64,000 nt of DNA from Cinclus cinclus (lineage: Eukaryota; Chordata; Aves; Passeriformes; Cinclidae): NCBI RefSeq assembly GCF_963662255.1, contig NC_085060.1, positions 11,937,925 to 12,001,924 of the forward strand. Direction: 5' to 3'. The position numbers and the translations under genes are program-made. Each line of letters begins with the position of its first letter. The first letter of the stretch is position 1. Under the pieces are notes generated by a model. It did no database searches. It had not been told where the DNA came from and worked only from the letters and a program-made list of their open reading frames with translations. Of this stretch, positions 11,735-23,580 are shown in pieces.

Positions 11735-12461
11735 TCTTGGAGTGTGTAAAACAGGGCCCTTTCTCAGTTCCTCGGAGACAGATCAGAATGCAGGAATCAA
11801 ATTAAAACCTTTAGATAAATTAAGGTATATTAAGCCACTCATACATGAAATAGAGGTGCAAGCTTAAGTTTTAAGTAAGTAAGTAGGATGAAATAAGAAT
11901 ATGTTTTAAGTGCCTTTAAGACCAAAAGCCTTAGAACCTGGTGTAAAAAACAAGCTTCAGTGAGAGCTCAAAAACATAGCTCTGGACACAATAAAAACAT
12001 AATAAGAATTTTGCTTACATTCCTCAGATAGAACAGATAGGCTATACGAGCAAGTTATGTGTAAACTTGGTATAGCAAAATTGGATGACCAATTTCACTA
12101 TAGAATTAGAATTCTAATAGGTTTAGAAGAAACGTTTCAGGTTCATGTTTTTAGCATGTAAATAAAAGCACGTGCACTGGGGAGAGACTCTCTCTCCCTA
12201 CCTCTTTCCTCAGCACCATAATCATCTCCCAGAAGAAGATAGGAGCTGCTGTTGCAACTTCAGCCCTTCTTGGCCCTTCTTGTACCAGAGAGCTGCTTCT
12301 ACTTCTAACTGGGATTCTACACCGACAGCTTTTAGCACAGACTTTAACACTTGGGATTCTTTGTCTCTGAGACTGATGTGCCTCTACAAATAAACAACTT
12401 TACAGCAACCAGCAACTTCTCTTGCCTTTTTAGAGGACCCAGACACAGGACTATCTTGACA
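11735..12461 (+). mobile_element. Solo LTR, ERVK-type, exact 6-bp duplication
   Basis: GAACAC at 11729-11734 is repeated exactly at 12462-12467, the 6-bp target-site duplication typical of ERVK-type (betaretrovirus-like) integrations. The element starts TCTTGGAGTGTG and ends CTATCTTGACA, so the expected terminal TG has become TC while the CA end is intact. Internal landmarks fit a songbird LTR: an A-rich U3 (AAGTAAGTAAGTAGG), TATA-like AAATAAAAGC at about 12160, GAGAGACTCTCTCTCCC, and AATAAA at 12389-12394 about 70 bases before the end. Length is 727 bp. No internal retroviral sequence is present. The open frame at 12172-12393 is LTR sequence and not a gene. Confidence 0.88.
12389..12394 (+). 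terminator. LTR polyadenylation signal AATAAA
   Basis: The hexamer lies in the expected R region, with a TTCTCTTGCC segment downstream as a possible T-rich element. The call depends on the LTR assignment. Confidence 0.55.
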
Positions 12462-12467
12462 GAACAC

Positions 12468-15178
12468 AATCTTTGGTCCATAGTCTTACTAATGCTTTTA
12501 AATAGACATTAATCAAGTTCTAATATATATGACTTTACCTGTCTGCTTGTGGGAAGCGCAAAATATTGTGACTGGAACCTTTCTGTTGATTGTGTATGCA
12601 ACCAGTATAAAAAAAGAAAAACTTCAAAAATATATATACATGGACTCACATATTCATTTTCTACATGAACAGTTTCTATCCACACTGATCCAAGCACAGC
12701 CCTGTTTAACAAATCTTTAACGTATTCAGTTCATCAATTGAGAAATCTTATTAAATCCTCATGGTGCTGACACACTCATGAGCCTGTAAAAGAAGTATGA
12801 CCCCCAGAATGCACCCTTGAACTTGGGAGGACAGGACACAGTAGATCATTATAACAGCTATTTGAGAGTCAATGTCTCCTGGTATTTTAATATTGTAGTA
12901 AAAATAATGTGCTTGAACTTTGGAAAATGCCTCTTGTCCTCCCTACCTAAAATCTGTTGTATGAGAAGACTGATTTATCTATTGATTGGATTTTATACTG
13001 TTATGACAGTTATTTGCAGAGAAGAATGAAAAAAATTCATCCTCAGTGCTTTCATGATCTAACTAAAAAAAACACTCCCCCCCCCCAAAAAAAAAAAAAA
13101 AAAAAAAAAAGCATTCTACTATCTCTTTGCTTTCAAAATACTCAGAGGTTTATAGACCTGACATCTTTTAATCAGAACACAGGCACTCTTTCAAGCCTCC
13201 CAAATAACTCCTGTTCTCTCTTTCAAATTAATTGCTTTGTAGGAAAAAAACCCCAACAGTTAAACATTTTCAAAGCACTATGTAACCATAACAGAGTACA
13301 GAGCCAGAACAGATATCAGGGAACAAGTTCAGATCTCTTAGTTCCTACACTTTTGTTCTTAGTTCTCTGATGACAGATCCCACCACCTGTCTTGTGATAG
13401 CATGCTTAGAAGCTCATGCTGTAGCTACTCTTTTGCTATTCAAATATAACTGGGTGGCTATGCAGAACCGTGATGAAAATGACTGAATTCTGGTTGACTG
13501 AACTGAGATTTTTTTCCTTACAAAAAAGAGTTGTTGACTGTCACACGATTTTTAAGAATTTATGTCTTTATTTCAATTGAAATTGGACAATGTGTGAGCA
13601 AAATAGCATGACTGCACTCTGAAAATGTCACATCAAGTACTAAAAATCTCAGAGTGAACAACTTCTGTGGCTGAGCTGAGAATCTTTTCCCTAAGATTTG
13701 CTGTTTAGAAAATAGCCTAAGAGCAGTGATCAATCTGATCAGCATAGATAACTCAGGGAGGGTGAGTATGAAAGGTTACTTTAAGACTATAGAATTGAAC
13801 ATTACTCAAAAGCAATCAAAACACAAACATGTTCATGAAGTGAACAATCGTTTACATTCTACAAGAACTCAAATTTCCAAAAGACATCACAATTTGGAGG
13901 CTTGGAGACAGCTGATGATGCAGGTGAACACACAGGTAACCACAGCAGAGCCAGCATTAGCAAAGAAAAGGTACCTCTTTTACATACAATTACCATGGCT
14001 CTTGAAACAGAACAGTGTTCCAAAAATACCCAAAAGCCCTAGAGGTTTTTTTTTAAAGCACAAAATAACTCCAATAACATAAAACCTAGTGTCATCTTAT
14101 GTGAGCCTCTGCAGTCAATTCATGTAATTAATCAGAGCCACCTTGATGCTGTCTGAGCAAATGACTAAACAGTAAGTACAAAGGAACAACAAACCAAAAA
14201 CATACCAGAAAGGGAGATAGGATAACTATCAAGTAACTTTTAGCTAGAAACAATGATAAACTTTTTTTTCAGAAAGGACAGAAAAACAAAAAGTTAAAAA
14301 TGTTGAATAATTCAGAAATATGTATGATTTTTCAAAATTAAAGTGTGAGAATTATGTATATCAAATGTGTTTGCATAAAGATAAAAAGGGAACAAAAAAC
14401 ATTAGTAATATCACAGTAGAAGCTTATTTCTTATAATCTGCTCAGAAGAAAATAAAAAATGCTTTCTCTGAAAAAAACCCAAATAAATAATTTCAGACAT
14501 TGGAAATGAACACAGTACAGGGATCAATATTGACACGGAGAGTTCAACCAAGAATAAAAACTTATGAGAAGCCAGAACAATCAGGAGCCTGTTCCTAAAG
14601 CCCACCATTATTACAAACTCAAAGACACAAAGGAATAAGAAAAGCTCTTATTCCATGTACAGATAGGTTATAGCCTATGTTAGCAACATCCATCACTAGT
14701 GAGCCATTTACAATATTTCCATCCATAAAAACCTCTAGTCAGTGACAGTAACTTCTGGTGAGACCCTATCACTGGAAAGGCTAAAATACTAAACTGGGTG
14801 AATGGACATAATATAGTCGTTCTCCTACTTGCTGTTAATTCATCACTATCATTTCAAGAACGCCGGTTAATATTACAGCTTATTAAGGCCTTATTAGCTG
14901 AGTTTAAATCCCAGAGGAAGTAGTTCAGATGAGCACCTGAAGGTATGTTATTAGGAATATGTCCAAGAGTGGGCCAACAAAAGAGGAAAACAACATAAAA
15001 CATAATAATTTCCAAAATTCTTTGAGAAGGGCATTTAACTTTTTTCCCCCCACTGGGGGGATGATGAAGATGACATTGTGAACTTTTAAGTATCCAGTAA
15101 ATTTTTAGCTACCCTACAAGAACTTTTGTTTTGTTCTTAAAAGTATTTTTGCTTTATATTTATTTCTAATTAATATAG
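12468..15178. other. Single-copy AT-rich sequence with a C/A homopolymer junction
   Basis: No gene or transposon is recognised. The one striking feature is the poly(C)-poly(A) tract at 13077-13110. A short C/G run lies near 15046-15060. Confidence 0.5.
13077..13110. repeat. Homopolymer junction (C)10(A)24
   Basis: Ten C are followed directly by about twenty-four A. The tract accounts for the Pro/Lys-rich stretch in the plus-strand open frame at 12957-13370, which I reject as a gene. Exact lengths in such tracts are prone to sequencing error. Confidence 0.9.
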
Positions 15179-15375
15179 GTACTCTGTGGAGGCTGGTGGG
15201 CCTACTAAGGAAGAGTCCATAACAGTCCCCTGGAGACAATGCCCCTAAGCGATAACCTCCGATGTTGTGGTGAGAAAAGAAGTTTCTCCCAACATACTTC
15301 ACTACTTTATGCAGATTAAATGTATTCCATTGGCCCTTCCCCTCATCCTGCCTCTGTACCACCCCCTCTCAATCC

Positions 15376-15385
15376 CTATATAAAC
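15376..15385 (+). promoter_or_regulatory. LTR TATA box
   Basis: CTATATAAAC lies in the middle of the LTR. Initiation would be expected about 30 bases downstream, near 15405-15415. Whether it is active cannot be read from sequence. Confidence 0.65.
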
Positions 15386-15448
15386 CTTTGCTCTGTTTGA
15401 CTTCCCTGAGTCTTACCTTGGCCCTGGACCCCTTCACAGCAGCGGCGT

Positions 15449-15454
15449 AATAAA
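15449..15454 (+). terminator. LTR polyadenylation signal AATAAA
   Basis: AATAAA follows GCAGCGGCGT and precedes a GT-rich stretch (GAGTGGGGGCTCTGT), the layout of a working poly(A) site in the R-U5 region. Confidence 0.65.
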
Positions 15455-15634
15455 GACCTTCTGTGGAACTCAGAGTGGGGGCTCTGTCCCTCCTTCTGCA
15501 TTGCCCACCTCGCAAGAGCTGAAATCACTAGGCAGGAGTGCAGATGTGCCTGTGCCCCCAAGGTGTTTTTTTCAAGATGCTTCTTCAGGAAGGTCGTGGC
15601 TCTCTGATCGATGCCTGCTGCTGTAACAGTACTC

Positions 15635-18420
15635 CATTCATTTCTCCCTCCTGTACACCTTTTAAAGCTACGTGTAAATCTTGTGTAAAAACTTGAAGTT
15701 CCAGATGAAGTTTGCATCATGGGAGTACTAGTGGATCAGCTGAAATAAATTTGTTTTGTTTGAAATGAAATAAATTGTCAGGCCATGACTTCTGGTTCAC
15801 TATCCTGGTCAACTAAGTAATGTGCATTTGCTGTAACGCCTTTTTTATACACAGAACCAATCTAGCATGAAGAGCTTTGAAGTCAGTCGCAGTACTTGAA
15901 ACGGAATGCACTTAAACTCTACTTATTTATTTATTAAACAGATAGGTGCTGGTGTGCAAGCAAAAGAAATTGAATCAGTGAATAAAACTAGCTAAATCTT
16001 CTAAAATAGATTTAGAAGATCAAATGCTCACTTTTTGTCCACAGAAAGTGCATGCACAAAAGTAGGAGGAATGGAAATGTCTCACTGGCTTAAACGGAAT
16101 TGTCACCATTTTATTGTCATCTTTCAATCTTCCTTAAACTCTTTGGGAATCAGCAAATAACAGCAAACTATACTGTGTTCATGACATTTTAGAGGAAAAT
16201 TGCTGTGTACTCTTCTCCTGTTCTAATTGCAGTGCTGGGATGCCAACAACCTTTTGTGGGGCCATGATTTTCAAAAGTAGCATAGAAGCTGTGCTACAAT
16301 CATTCAAAATTACACTGAGCTCTATAGTCCTCTATTACAGTAATTTTTCAATACTTCCTATCCCTACTCTTACAGCACAGTTGCACTCAGAAGATCATAA
16401 CAGGCCTTGGATAATAGAAATAATACCAGTTATTGTAATCCCTCTGACACAAGCTTGCCTAGCAGTAACCGCAGTAGCCTCCCATTAACTTTCCATTTAT
16501 GCTTAGTGTCATTTTGCTATTGTTGTGTTATTACTCTCAACACATCTCACTGCAAAATCAGCCTCTCTATTTTACAGTGAGGTATCAGCTAAACATCAGT
16601 GAACATCCTTGTAAACAGGCAAGGGAGCGTGCAGGGGACAAAGTCAAGCACTAATGAGCATGAAAAGAGGCAAGACACGAAACAAGGAATCTCCTGTATA
16701 AAAGTGAAACCAACTGACCCCCTGGATTTCTATCAGAATGATAAAGTATCTGGTGAAATTAAAATATCTCCTCACATGCAGACACTGTTTGAGATTTTTT
16801 TTATTAATCTCTTTGTAAGTGATTAAGTAAATTTTATGTGTTTTCAACTATGACAGGTTATAATCTCTAATGTTGACTCAGTTGAATGGCCTCATCAGTA
16901 GAGTGAATTAATTCATCACTGCATATGTCACTTCTACCTGCTATGACATAATAAGGCCTTTTTTCTGGTGATGATTTAATGAGGGAGGCTCAGAAGTGCA
17001 GCATATATTTTTGATATTCAAATTCACTTGTAACCCAAAATATTTTTAAATAAATGCTGGTTGATTAGTGACTATATTTTTTAAATGATGTTTATATGCT
17101 GTGTGTTACAACATAATGACAAATAGAAATGAAAGCTACATCTAATTTTGAGAAAAATGCTTCTTTTAACAATCCATAAGGCACTTTGAAGAGCCTGTGA
17201 GATTATGCTGGTTTTAAAAATACATTTTTTTAAAAAAGATACTAAATAAGAATTAAAGAAGTTAGCTTCTTAGTTAATGTCATTATCATAAACTAGCAGT
17301 TATCATTAAAATGCAAATGGATTGGAAAGTAATGGATACAGCTTCTTATTTCTTTTATTTACATTGAATATTCCTTTCATATAACTTATTGATATGAAAC
17401 AGTTGCATTTTTGTTGAAAATGTTATAAAACAATAGACTATGAATGCTATATTTTTCTTTTGTGGCCTGAGAGGTCCATTCAAAAACATTTGTCTAGGAC
17501 TCATTCAGCTTCATTTTTATGCACTTTCTTTCCATGGTCGCTGCAAGCTACTAGCACATTATTCAAGCAGATGCCAACCTGATGCAAACATTAATGGGTT
17601 CAGTGGCTTAGGGAACGATCACAATTTACACCAGTAAAGCAGTCAACTGAAATGGGTCTATATTCATATAAAACCAAACCGTGTATATATTTTTTATATA
17701 ATTAAGGAGAATACAAGTTGAAAATATATATTTGCTGAAGGAATATGATATGTATTTATTCAGTCCACCTCACACTGATGAAAGATTGATTTATCTATTT
17801 TAAATGGTGCATTTAACACTCAGATTTATGATGGACATGGTATTGTGGATACAACAGACTGTTCTCATGAGACAGAAGTTCTTTGGGTCAAACCTATGTG
17901 CTTTTTATACAAGACTTTGAATATCATAGCCACTGCTAGAAATACATAAAAATGAATAATGCATTTTACTTGGAAGAGACTTCAGATAGAATGAGTTGAG
18001 AAATGCTATATATATAAAAAACTGTTATACTAAATGCATATAAGCAAAGGTACTTCAATTAGATTCTTCCCCTAAGCTTGACTCAGTCAGAGGAAACAGG
18101 TATGAAAAAAACAAATAGAGATCCTATGTATGTTTCAGGTTTAATTTTCTTTTTTTGTTGCTGTATAGATAAGCAACAAATTTAAATTGGAAGGTTCTTT
18201 TGATAACATATAAACAACTGTTATGATAAATAACCATTCTCTAAATCTTAAAGACAAAAGTTAGCTTGAAACACTTCTGCAGACTTGTAGAGTTCAACTT
18301 TAAATTTAGATTTTGTCCAGCTGTATTCTTCATGAATTCAAGTTTATATATTTATATGCAAACCACATAGGTAGACAGTAATTGACATTTTATACTCATA
18401 CTACTTATTTGTACCTACAT
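15635..18420. other. Single-copy AT-rich sequence
   Basis: No gene or repeat family is recognised. Stretches near 17680-17710 and 18005-18020 are nearly pure A/T with TATATA runs. An octamer ATGCAAAT occurs near 17312 but is expected by chance. Confidence 0.55.
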
Positions 18421-18560
18421 GTTGCCCAGACAGGCTGCAAAATCTCTCTCCTTGGAGATATTTAAAAATCTATGTGGACATGATCCTGGGTAATCTGCTC
18501 TGGTGGCCCTTCCTGAGCAGGGGATTGGACCTCTGGAGGTCTCCCAGTTTCATTCAGTCT
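18421..18560 (+). mobile_element. CR1 LINE fragment, 3' end
   Basis: GTTGCCCAGACAGGCTGC, CTTGGAGATATTTAAAAATC, CTCTGGTGGCCCTTCCTGAG and GGATTGGACCTCTGGAGGTC follow, in order, the last coding segment and 3' untranslated region of avian CR1. The terminal octamers are degraded (CATTCAGTCT). It is about 140 bases and 5'-truncated. Divergence suggests an old copy. Confidence 0.88.
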
Positions 18561-20041
18561 CCATCTCTGATGCAAACATAGCTTCATCTACAAAAATTGC
18601 ATTTATTTTAAGATATCTACTTACATAGCCACATGATTTAGATAAATGTAGAGCCTTAACTATAAAGCCAGTTGTTTGGTGACCTTCTAATAAAAACTGG
18701 AGATGTACCAAACCCCTGAAATACATCGAAAACACTGAATGCTATTTGGAGATTGGTTATGGTAAGAATGGGTTAAAGGCTTCTTTAAAGAAAGATCTCC
18801 CAGTTAGAATAACAGAGAACTTGCTTACATTACCCACCTACATCGCAGCAATCCATTTCACATTTTCATGTTCTATTTGTCAAACACTGAAATATATTCT
18901 CTCCCCACCCCCAAGTTTATTTTAGTCATTACATGATTACATGATAGCATAAAATAATTTTGGTATGCAGATACGAAAATTATCTATGGAAATAAAATGC
19001 TAAAAAACTGGTTCATATCTAAATTTCATTGTTTGTTGTGATAATTTATTCAGTCCATTCACCTTGTATGTGCCTCTCCCACTGTAATTATTTTCACTGT
19101 TTATTGCACACAAGCCATTTCTATTACTAATCGGCATGAGATATAGGAAACATAACACCTGTTATTGAACTGTATTTCAGTAAATTATTTAATGTTATGC
19201 CTCAAGGGAAAATATTAGCAAAATGTTATAAGGTAGATCAGGAAATTATTACAACAAGAACAGAAAAAGCAAGTGACAAAAGAAAAATCCTGGGCTTAGA
19301 AAAGGTTAAAAACATTTAATTCCTCGAGGCTCCATTTGGACCCAACTTGTTAAACATCCTCACTGTAAAAGAGAATTCTTTTTAATAAAAATAAGGAATG
19401 TTCTTGTCAACTGTGATGATGGAAGAAGTTCAGGCTGTTTCATGAATGTAGAAAAGCTCCAGATACCATACAAAAGAACGGCATATCCTTGAGGACTCAC
19501 GTAACACAAACAGAATGAAGTTCAATAGCGCAGGAAAGGCAAGGCTAGAAAATTGGAAACTATTAGCAAAAGTATGTTCCTACAGTTGAAAGATCACAAA
19601 ATAGAAAATATTAAATAATCAAATGTTTGGTACTGTGGGATTCAGAGTGAGCTATCCAAGTGCAATGCTGGGACACATCAGTCACTGAGACAACTTAAAG
19701 AAGCACCACAGACATACAGAAGTCATAGTGCTACTCAAGCTGTACTCCTCTGTATAATTCATCATATGTATTCAAAAGATAGTACTGCAAACTAGAACTA
19801 GATTCACAGGTAAGTTTTCTGAATGATCGAGAAAACTGATTCTTAACAGAGCAAAGATGATCAGCCTTTCATTTTTACCCCAGCAAAACCAAGTGTGAAA
19901 GGTAGATTCACTTTGAAATTAATCTGAAATTCCAACTAGAAACTCAAAAGCACAATTGGGTTTCAGATAAGAAGAATTCAGGAGACACCTTTTTACAGTT
20001 TGATCCTTGTAACAGAAACATTCCGCCTCCATTTATGGGAG
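18561..20041. other. Single-copy AT-rich sequence
   Basis: No recognisable gene or repeat. A strong donor-like site (CACAG|GTAAGT, about 19805-19815) stands alone without a convincing acceptor upstream. Confidence 0.5.
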
Positions 20042-20703
20042 TGTCTTGGGGTGACTTTATGATGCTTCTATCCCCAGTCATCTGTTCTGTTGGTGTTGAA
20101 TATTGAGTTCTGCAGCTTTAAAGCTGGTTTCAGGAATGAAGGTAGGGAGAAGAGGTGCAGAGTTTGTTATCAGAGACTGCACTTGCTCCCCTGCATCCTT
20201 CACACAGACTGAGTTGTCTGCAGTGGACAGTAGGAGAGAGCTCTCCTTTGCTTTTGGTTGTTTTTTTCTGGCTAGATGAGATAAAGTTCCCTGGACTGTG
20301 GATTTTCTTTCCTTGTTATTTGGAATTTTTCGAACCTCCTCTGGGGACTGAAAACCCAGAGGAGCACCAGGAGCTCACAGCAGTGTCCCACCAGCCTGGC
20401 CTGGGCTGTGACATTTCCCAGCTCTGGAGGGACTGAGAACAGCCTGAGTGAGCCAGGCTGCAACCCACAGAAAGGACTCTGCTGAATTTCCCATCTCTTC
20501 AGAGGGGAGAGAGGTTGTGCTATTTAGTATTGTTCATTTTTGTGCTTTTCTTCCAGTTCTCTCAGAGGAAACATTTTCCCGGAACCAGCTGGGGGAGGGA
20601 CTGCTTGAATCTGTTTCCTAGAGGGACCCCCCATTCAGAGATTTCCTCCAAAATTTGCCCTAAGACAGGACAGGGAGTGAAAAGTAATTGTCTTTGAGGT
20701 ACA
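20042..20703 (+). mobile_element. LTR-like songbird repeat, boundaries uncertain
   Basis: A block of higher GC starts TGTCTTGGGGTGACTTTATG and continues through TTAAAGCTGGTTTCAGG, CTGCACTTGCTCCCCTGC, GAGTTGTCTGCAGTGGACAG and CAGCTGGGGGAGGGACTGC. I associate this block with a high-copy songbird LTR, and orientation is taken from that recollection. The right edge is placed at the first plausible ACA (20701-20703). I find no matching target-site duplication and no AATAAA, so the LTR label is tentative. Open frames at 20155-20463 on both strands lie inside it and are not genes. Confidence 0.5.
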
Positions 20704-22884
20704 TGCTTGCAGATATGGAGTATATAACTGCAGAGAGCTTTGTTAGCAGTTTACATCATCTAGGAAATGAAACAATTTCTATAGCATATCTGTAAACCAG
20801 AAACTTAGGAGATGATATTTTTCTTTACACTTCCTTCTATGTTGTTTTTATAGCACATCAAAGATCTCATTAGAATTACATTGACAAAGAAGCCCATCAC
20901 CACATCAGCTTATTACACCCAATTATAGAACCCAAGCTGCATTGTTAAGATATTCATTAACCTTTTCAGAACTTACAATAAGAAATCTAATCAAACAGAG
21001 GTGGTAGGGTGCACTGTGAAATGAGAAAAGTTGTCGTGTAGAGTAAATTTTAATGCACTGACTTTTTCTAAATTAGTTAGTTTTATTAAATTGAATTAGG
21101 TGAATTTATTTTAATCAGCACCAGCTGTACAAAACAGGAATTTTTCTGCAAGGTAAAAATAGTATATGTTTTCTGGAATGAGTGCTACAGACTATTTTTA
21201 TTTGTATTGAAATTAAGAGGGTAACACTTATTAAATTTATTCTTTTTAATTTTGTGCCAGGTGAATTTGCATTCTTAAAGGAACTACATAAGCAATTACA
21301 AGTAGATCTAATGAAGTTCTTTAGTATTTATCATTCTAGAAGTACATAACATGCTTAAAAATAAGTAGAGTGAAATAGCAGACAGTTTATAGAGCAATTT
21401 TACCAAAATAATCAGTTGCTACCTTACAGTACTGTCTTAGGAAATAGCCCTGTGAGAGTTCATTGGAAATGAGCTGAAGCCAGCTGCTGGGGGAGTCCAG
21501 GGCACTGTCTGAAGCCTATAAACCTAAAAAAGTCCTCCTGTCAAGGTCAGTCTGCTTAAGAAAGTTGAAGAAAGGATTCTTGGAAAGGGATAGTTGCATA
21601 CAGGAGCGATTTCGGTCAGTCTCCTGAAAGATGCAACTTTTGGGATCTAGTCCCTTTTCCAATGGAAATTTAAATATTCTGTAGGAAATGAAACAGTTCC
21701 AACAGCAAAAACTAAGAGAGACCTCCGTACATTTCATAGATTAGTATTTTTGAAATATACAGGGTATAAGATAAATTATTTTGAACCTTTCTTCTGACAG
21801 ATCAACATGGTTCCTTTTGGTCTTCTTCTCCCTGTCATTTGTCCATATATTATGTTGCAACCATGTAATTTTCCTTCCTAAATGCACCACTTCAACTGAA
21901 ACGGTTTTCAATTATTTATTTTTTAGACATCATTACAGTTTCAGTTATCTCTTTTGGCTCCTCCTTCCAAACCTCTAACATATGTATTCAGTACATCTTT
22001 CCTGGCTGTGGGAGGATGCAACTGGAAGTACTCTCAGAACAATGTACTTTGGGCTCAATCAGAAATGAAAGATGCATTATTTCATCCACAACATGATTGT
22101 TGTTTTCACAGAGATTTTCTGTTCTCACTTTGTCCTGTTCCTTTTGTAATTACTGCACTTTTTTGGAGAGGTTACTGATTCCAAAAATTCAGAATTTTGT
22201 TGATGTCCATACACTATTTTCAATATTGCTGAACCTTGCAAGATACTTAGGAACCTTATGCACCTGTGTTCTGTTGCACAGTATCAAACTATTTGAAAAA
22301 AAATTGCAGCTTTGCATAAAATACTTAACCAGGTTAAACTTCTAAGTATTGATAACACTTGTAATTTAATCTTATGCACTGACAAATGGTTGTCACATTT
22401 TTGAAGCTCTCCAGTATATTGCCATCAAGATTCACATTAAAGATTCAATTTTTTTAGATTGCAATACCAATTTATAAAAACCACAATTATTGCTGTATTT
22501 GCCCTATTTTCTGGATATAAGACAGTAAATTGAAGGCTTTATGAAATATATAGCATTTACTTGCCATAAGTTTGGCAAGTTGGTTTCTACCTCTTATATC
22601 AAATCCATATAACCTGTCTCAATGATAATAGCCAGTTAATCACCACCAATTATTCAAGGGATTATTTCACATGCATAATTACAGGTTTTGGTTCACCAAT
22701 TCCCTGTAAAATATTGACCTATAAAAACTCCTGTTAACCCGACCTTGCTGTAAAATACATTATTAAATGACCAAAGTTATTAAAGGCCAATGTTTGAAGG
22801 ACAGAGACAACTACCTCCACATTTAAATGCATGAAAGTGTGTATGAAGCCAAGGCAAATTAAATGATTGCATCCTGATTCTCAG
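20704..22884. other. Single-copy AT-rich sequence
   Basis: No gene or known repeat is seen. The stretch 22370-22760 is low in CpG, has many TAAT cores and carries no repeat signature. It would be a reasonable place to look for a conserved non-coding element, but that needs an alignment. Confidence 0.45.
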
Positions 22885-23580
22885 TTGCTGATGTTGAACT
22901 CATCAAGTTCAGCAAAATAAAATGTGAAGTCCTGTGTCTTGGATGGAAGAATCCCACACAAGGGGTAGAGATGTGGGACCAGGCAGAGAGAAAGTGACTG
23001 CAGAAAAAACCTGAGGGTGCTGGTGGACAGCTTGAACCAGAGCCACTAGTGTGCCCTTGAAACAAAAAAAAATGGCCATCTGCATCCTGGGAAGAATTAA
23101 CAGGAATGCAGCCAGAATTCTGATAGAAGTGATCCTTCTCCTCTGTGCAGCGTCTCATTTTGTGTCTCTGAGTACACACTGGGCATAGGTGCATTGGAAT
23201 GAGGTCCTGCAAAGGGTGGGAAAGGTGGAGAGTTGGATGGAGCACAGGGAACTTGAGGAGAGGATAAGAGCTGTCGTAGTTCAGCCTGAAGAAAAGGGAC
23301 ACACGGGAGACCTTGTTGCCATCTGCAACCATGTAGTGGGAGGATGTGGAAATGGAGCCAGATGCTCCCTGAAGAAGATACAGGCAGGACAACAGGCAAC
23401 AAACACATGGTGGAGTGTGGGGAATTTGGACTAAATATAAGAAATAAATCTTTTTACAATGAAAGTAGCCAGATATGAACAAGGGTTCAGAGGACTTGTT
23501 GAACCTGTTTCCTTGGAGTTATCCAAGACACCTGTACAAGGTTCTGAGCAAACACAGAGCCAACCCTGCCCTGAGTACCA
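22885..23580 (+). mobile_element. CR1 LINE fragment, 3' part of ORF2, decayed
   Basis: Landmarks of the CR1 ORF2 3' coding region occur in order: CATCAAGTTCAGC, GGGTGCTGGTGGACAGC, GTGTGCCCTTG, ATCCTGGGAAGAATTAACAGG, AGTGATCCTTCTCCTCTGTG, GTTCAGCCTGAAGAAAAGGG, GGGAGACCTTGTTGCCATCT. ORF2 encodes the endonuclease and reverse transcriptase, and this is the part after the polymerase core. The plus-strand frame is broken by several stops and shifts, so the copy is dead. The long minus-strand open frame (22859-23482) is antisense to it. Edges are approximate because similarity fades at both ends. Confidence 0.88.

Larger units (their letters stand above)
15185..15628 (+). mobile_element. Solo LTR, ERVK-type, exact 6-bp duplication and intact signals
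   Basis: GTACTC at 15179-15184 is repeated exactly at 15629-15634. The element between them starts TGTGGAGGCTGG and ends GCTGTAACA, so both canonical ends (TG...CA) survive. Inside are a TATA box (CTATATAAAC, 15376-15385), an AATAAA signal (15449-15454) and a GC-rich U5. The spacing of about 70 bases from TATA to AATAAA implies a short R, as in betaretrovirus-like LTRs. Length is 444 bp. No internal sequence is seen on either side, so this is a solo LTR. Exact duplications and intact ends make it one of the better-preserved insertions here. Minus-strand open frames at 15114-15362 and 15376-15720 are antisense readings of it. Confidence 0.93.

Noticed and set aside
12957..13370. 137-codon plus-strand frame with Pro/Lys run
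   Set aside because: It crosses the (C)10(A)24 homopolymer junction and has no homology I recognise on either side.
22859..23482. 207-codon minus-strand open frame, the longest in the window
   Set aside because: It is antisense to a CR1 ORF2 fragment. The sense strand explains the composition and the frame is a by-product.
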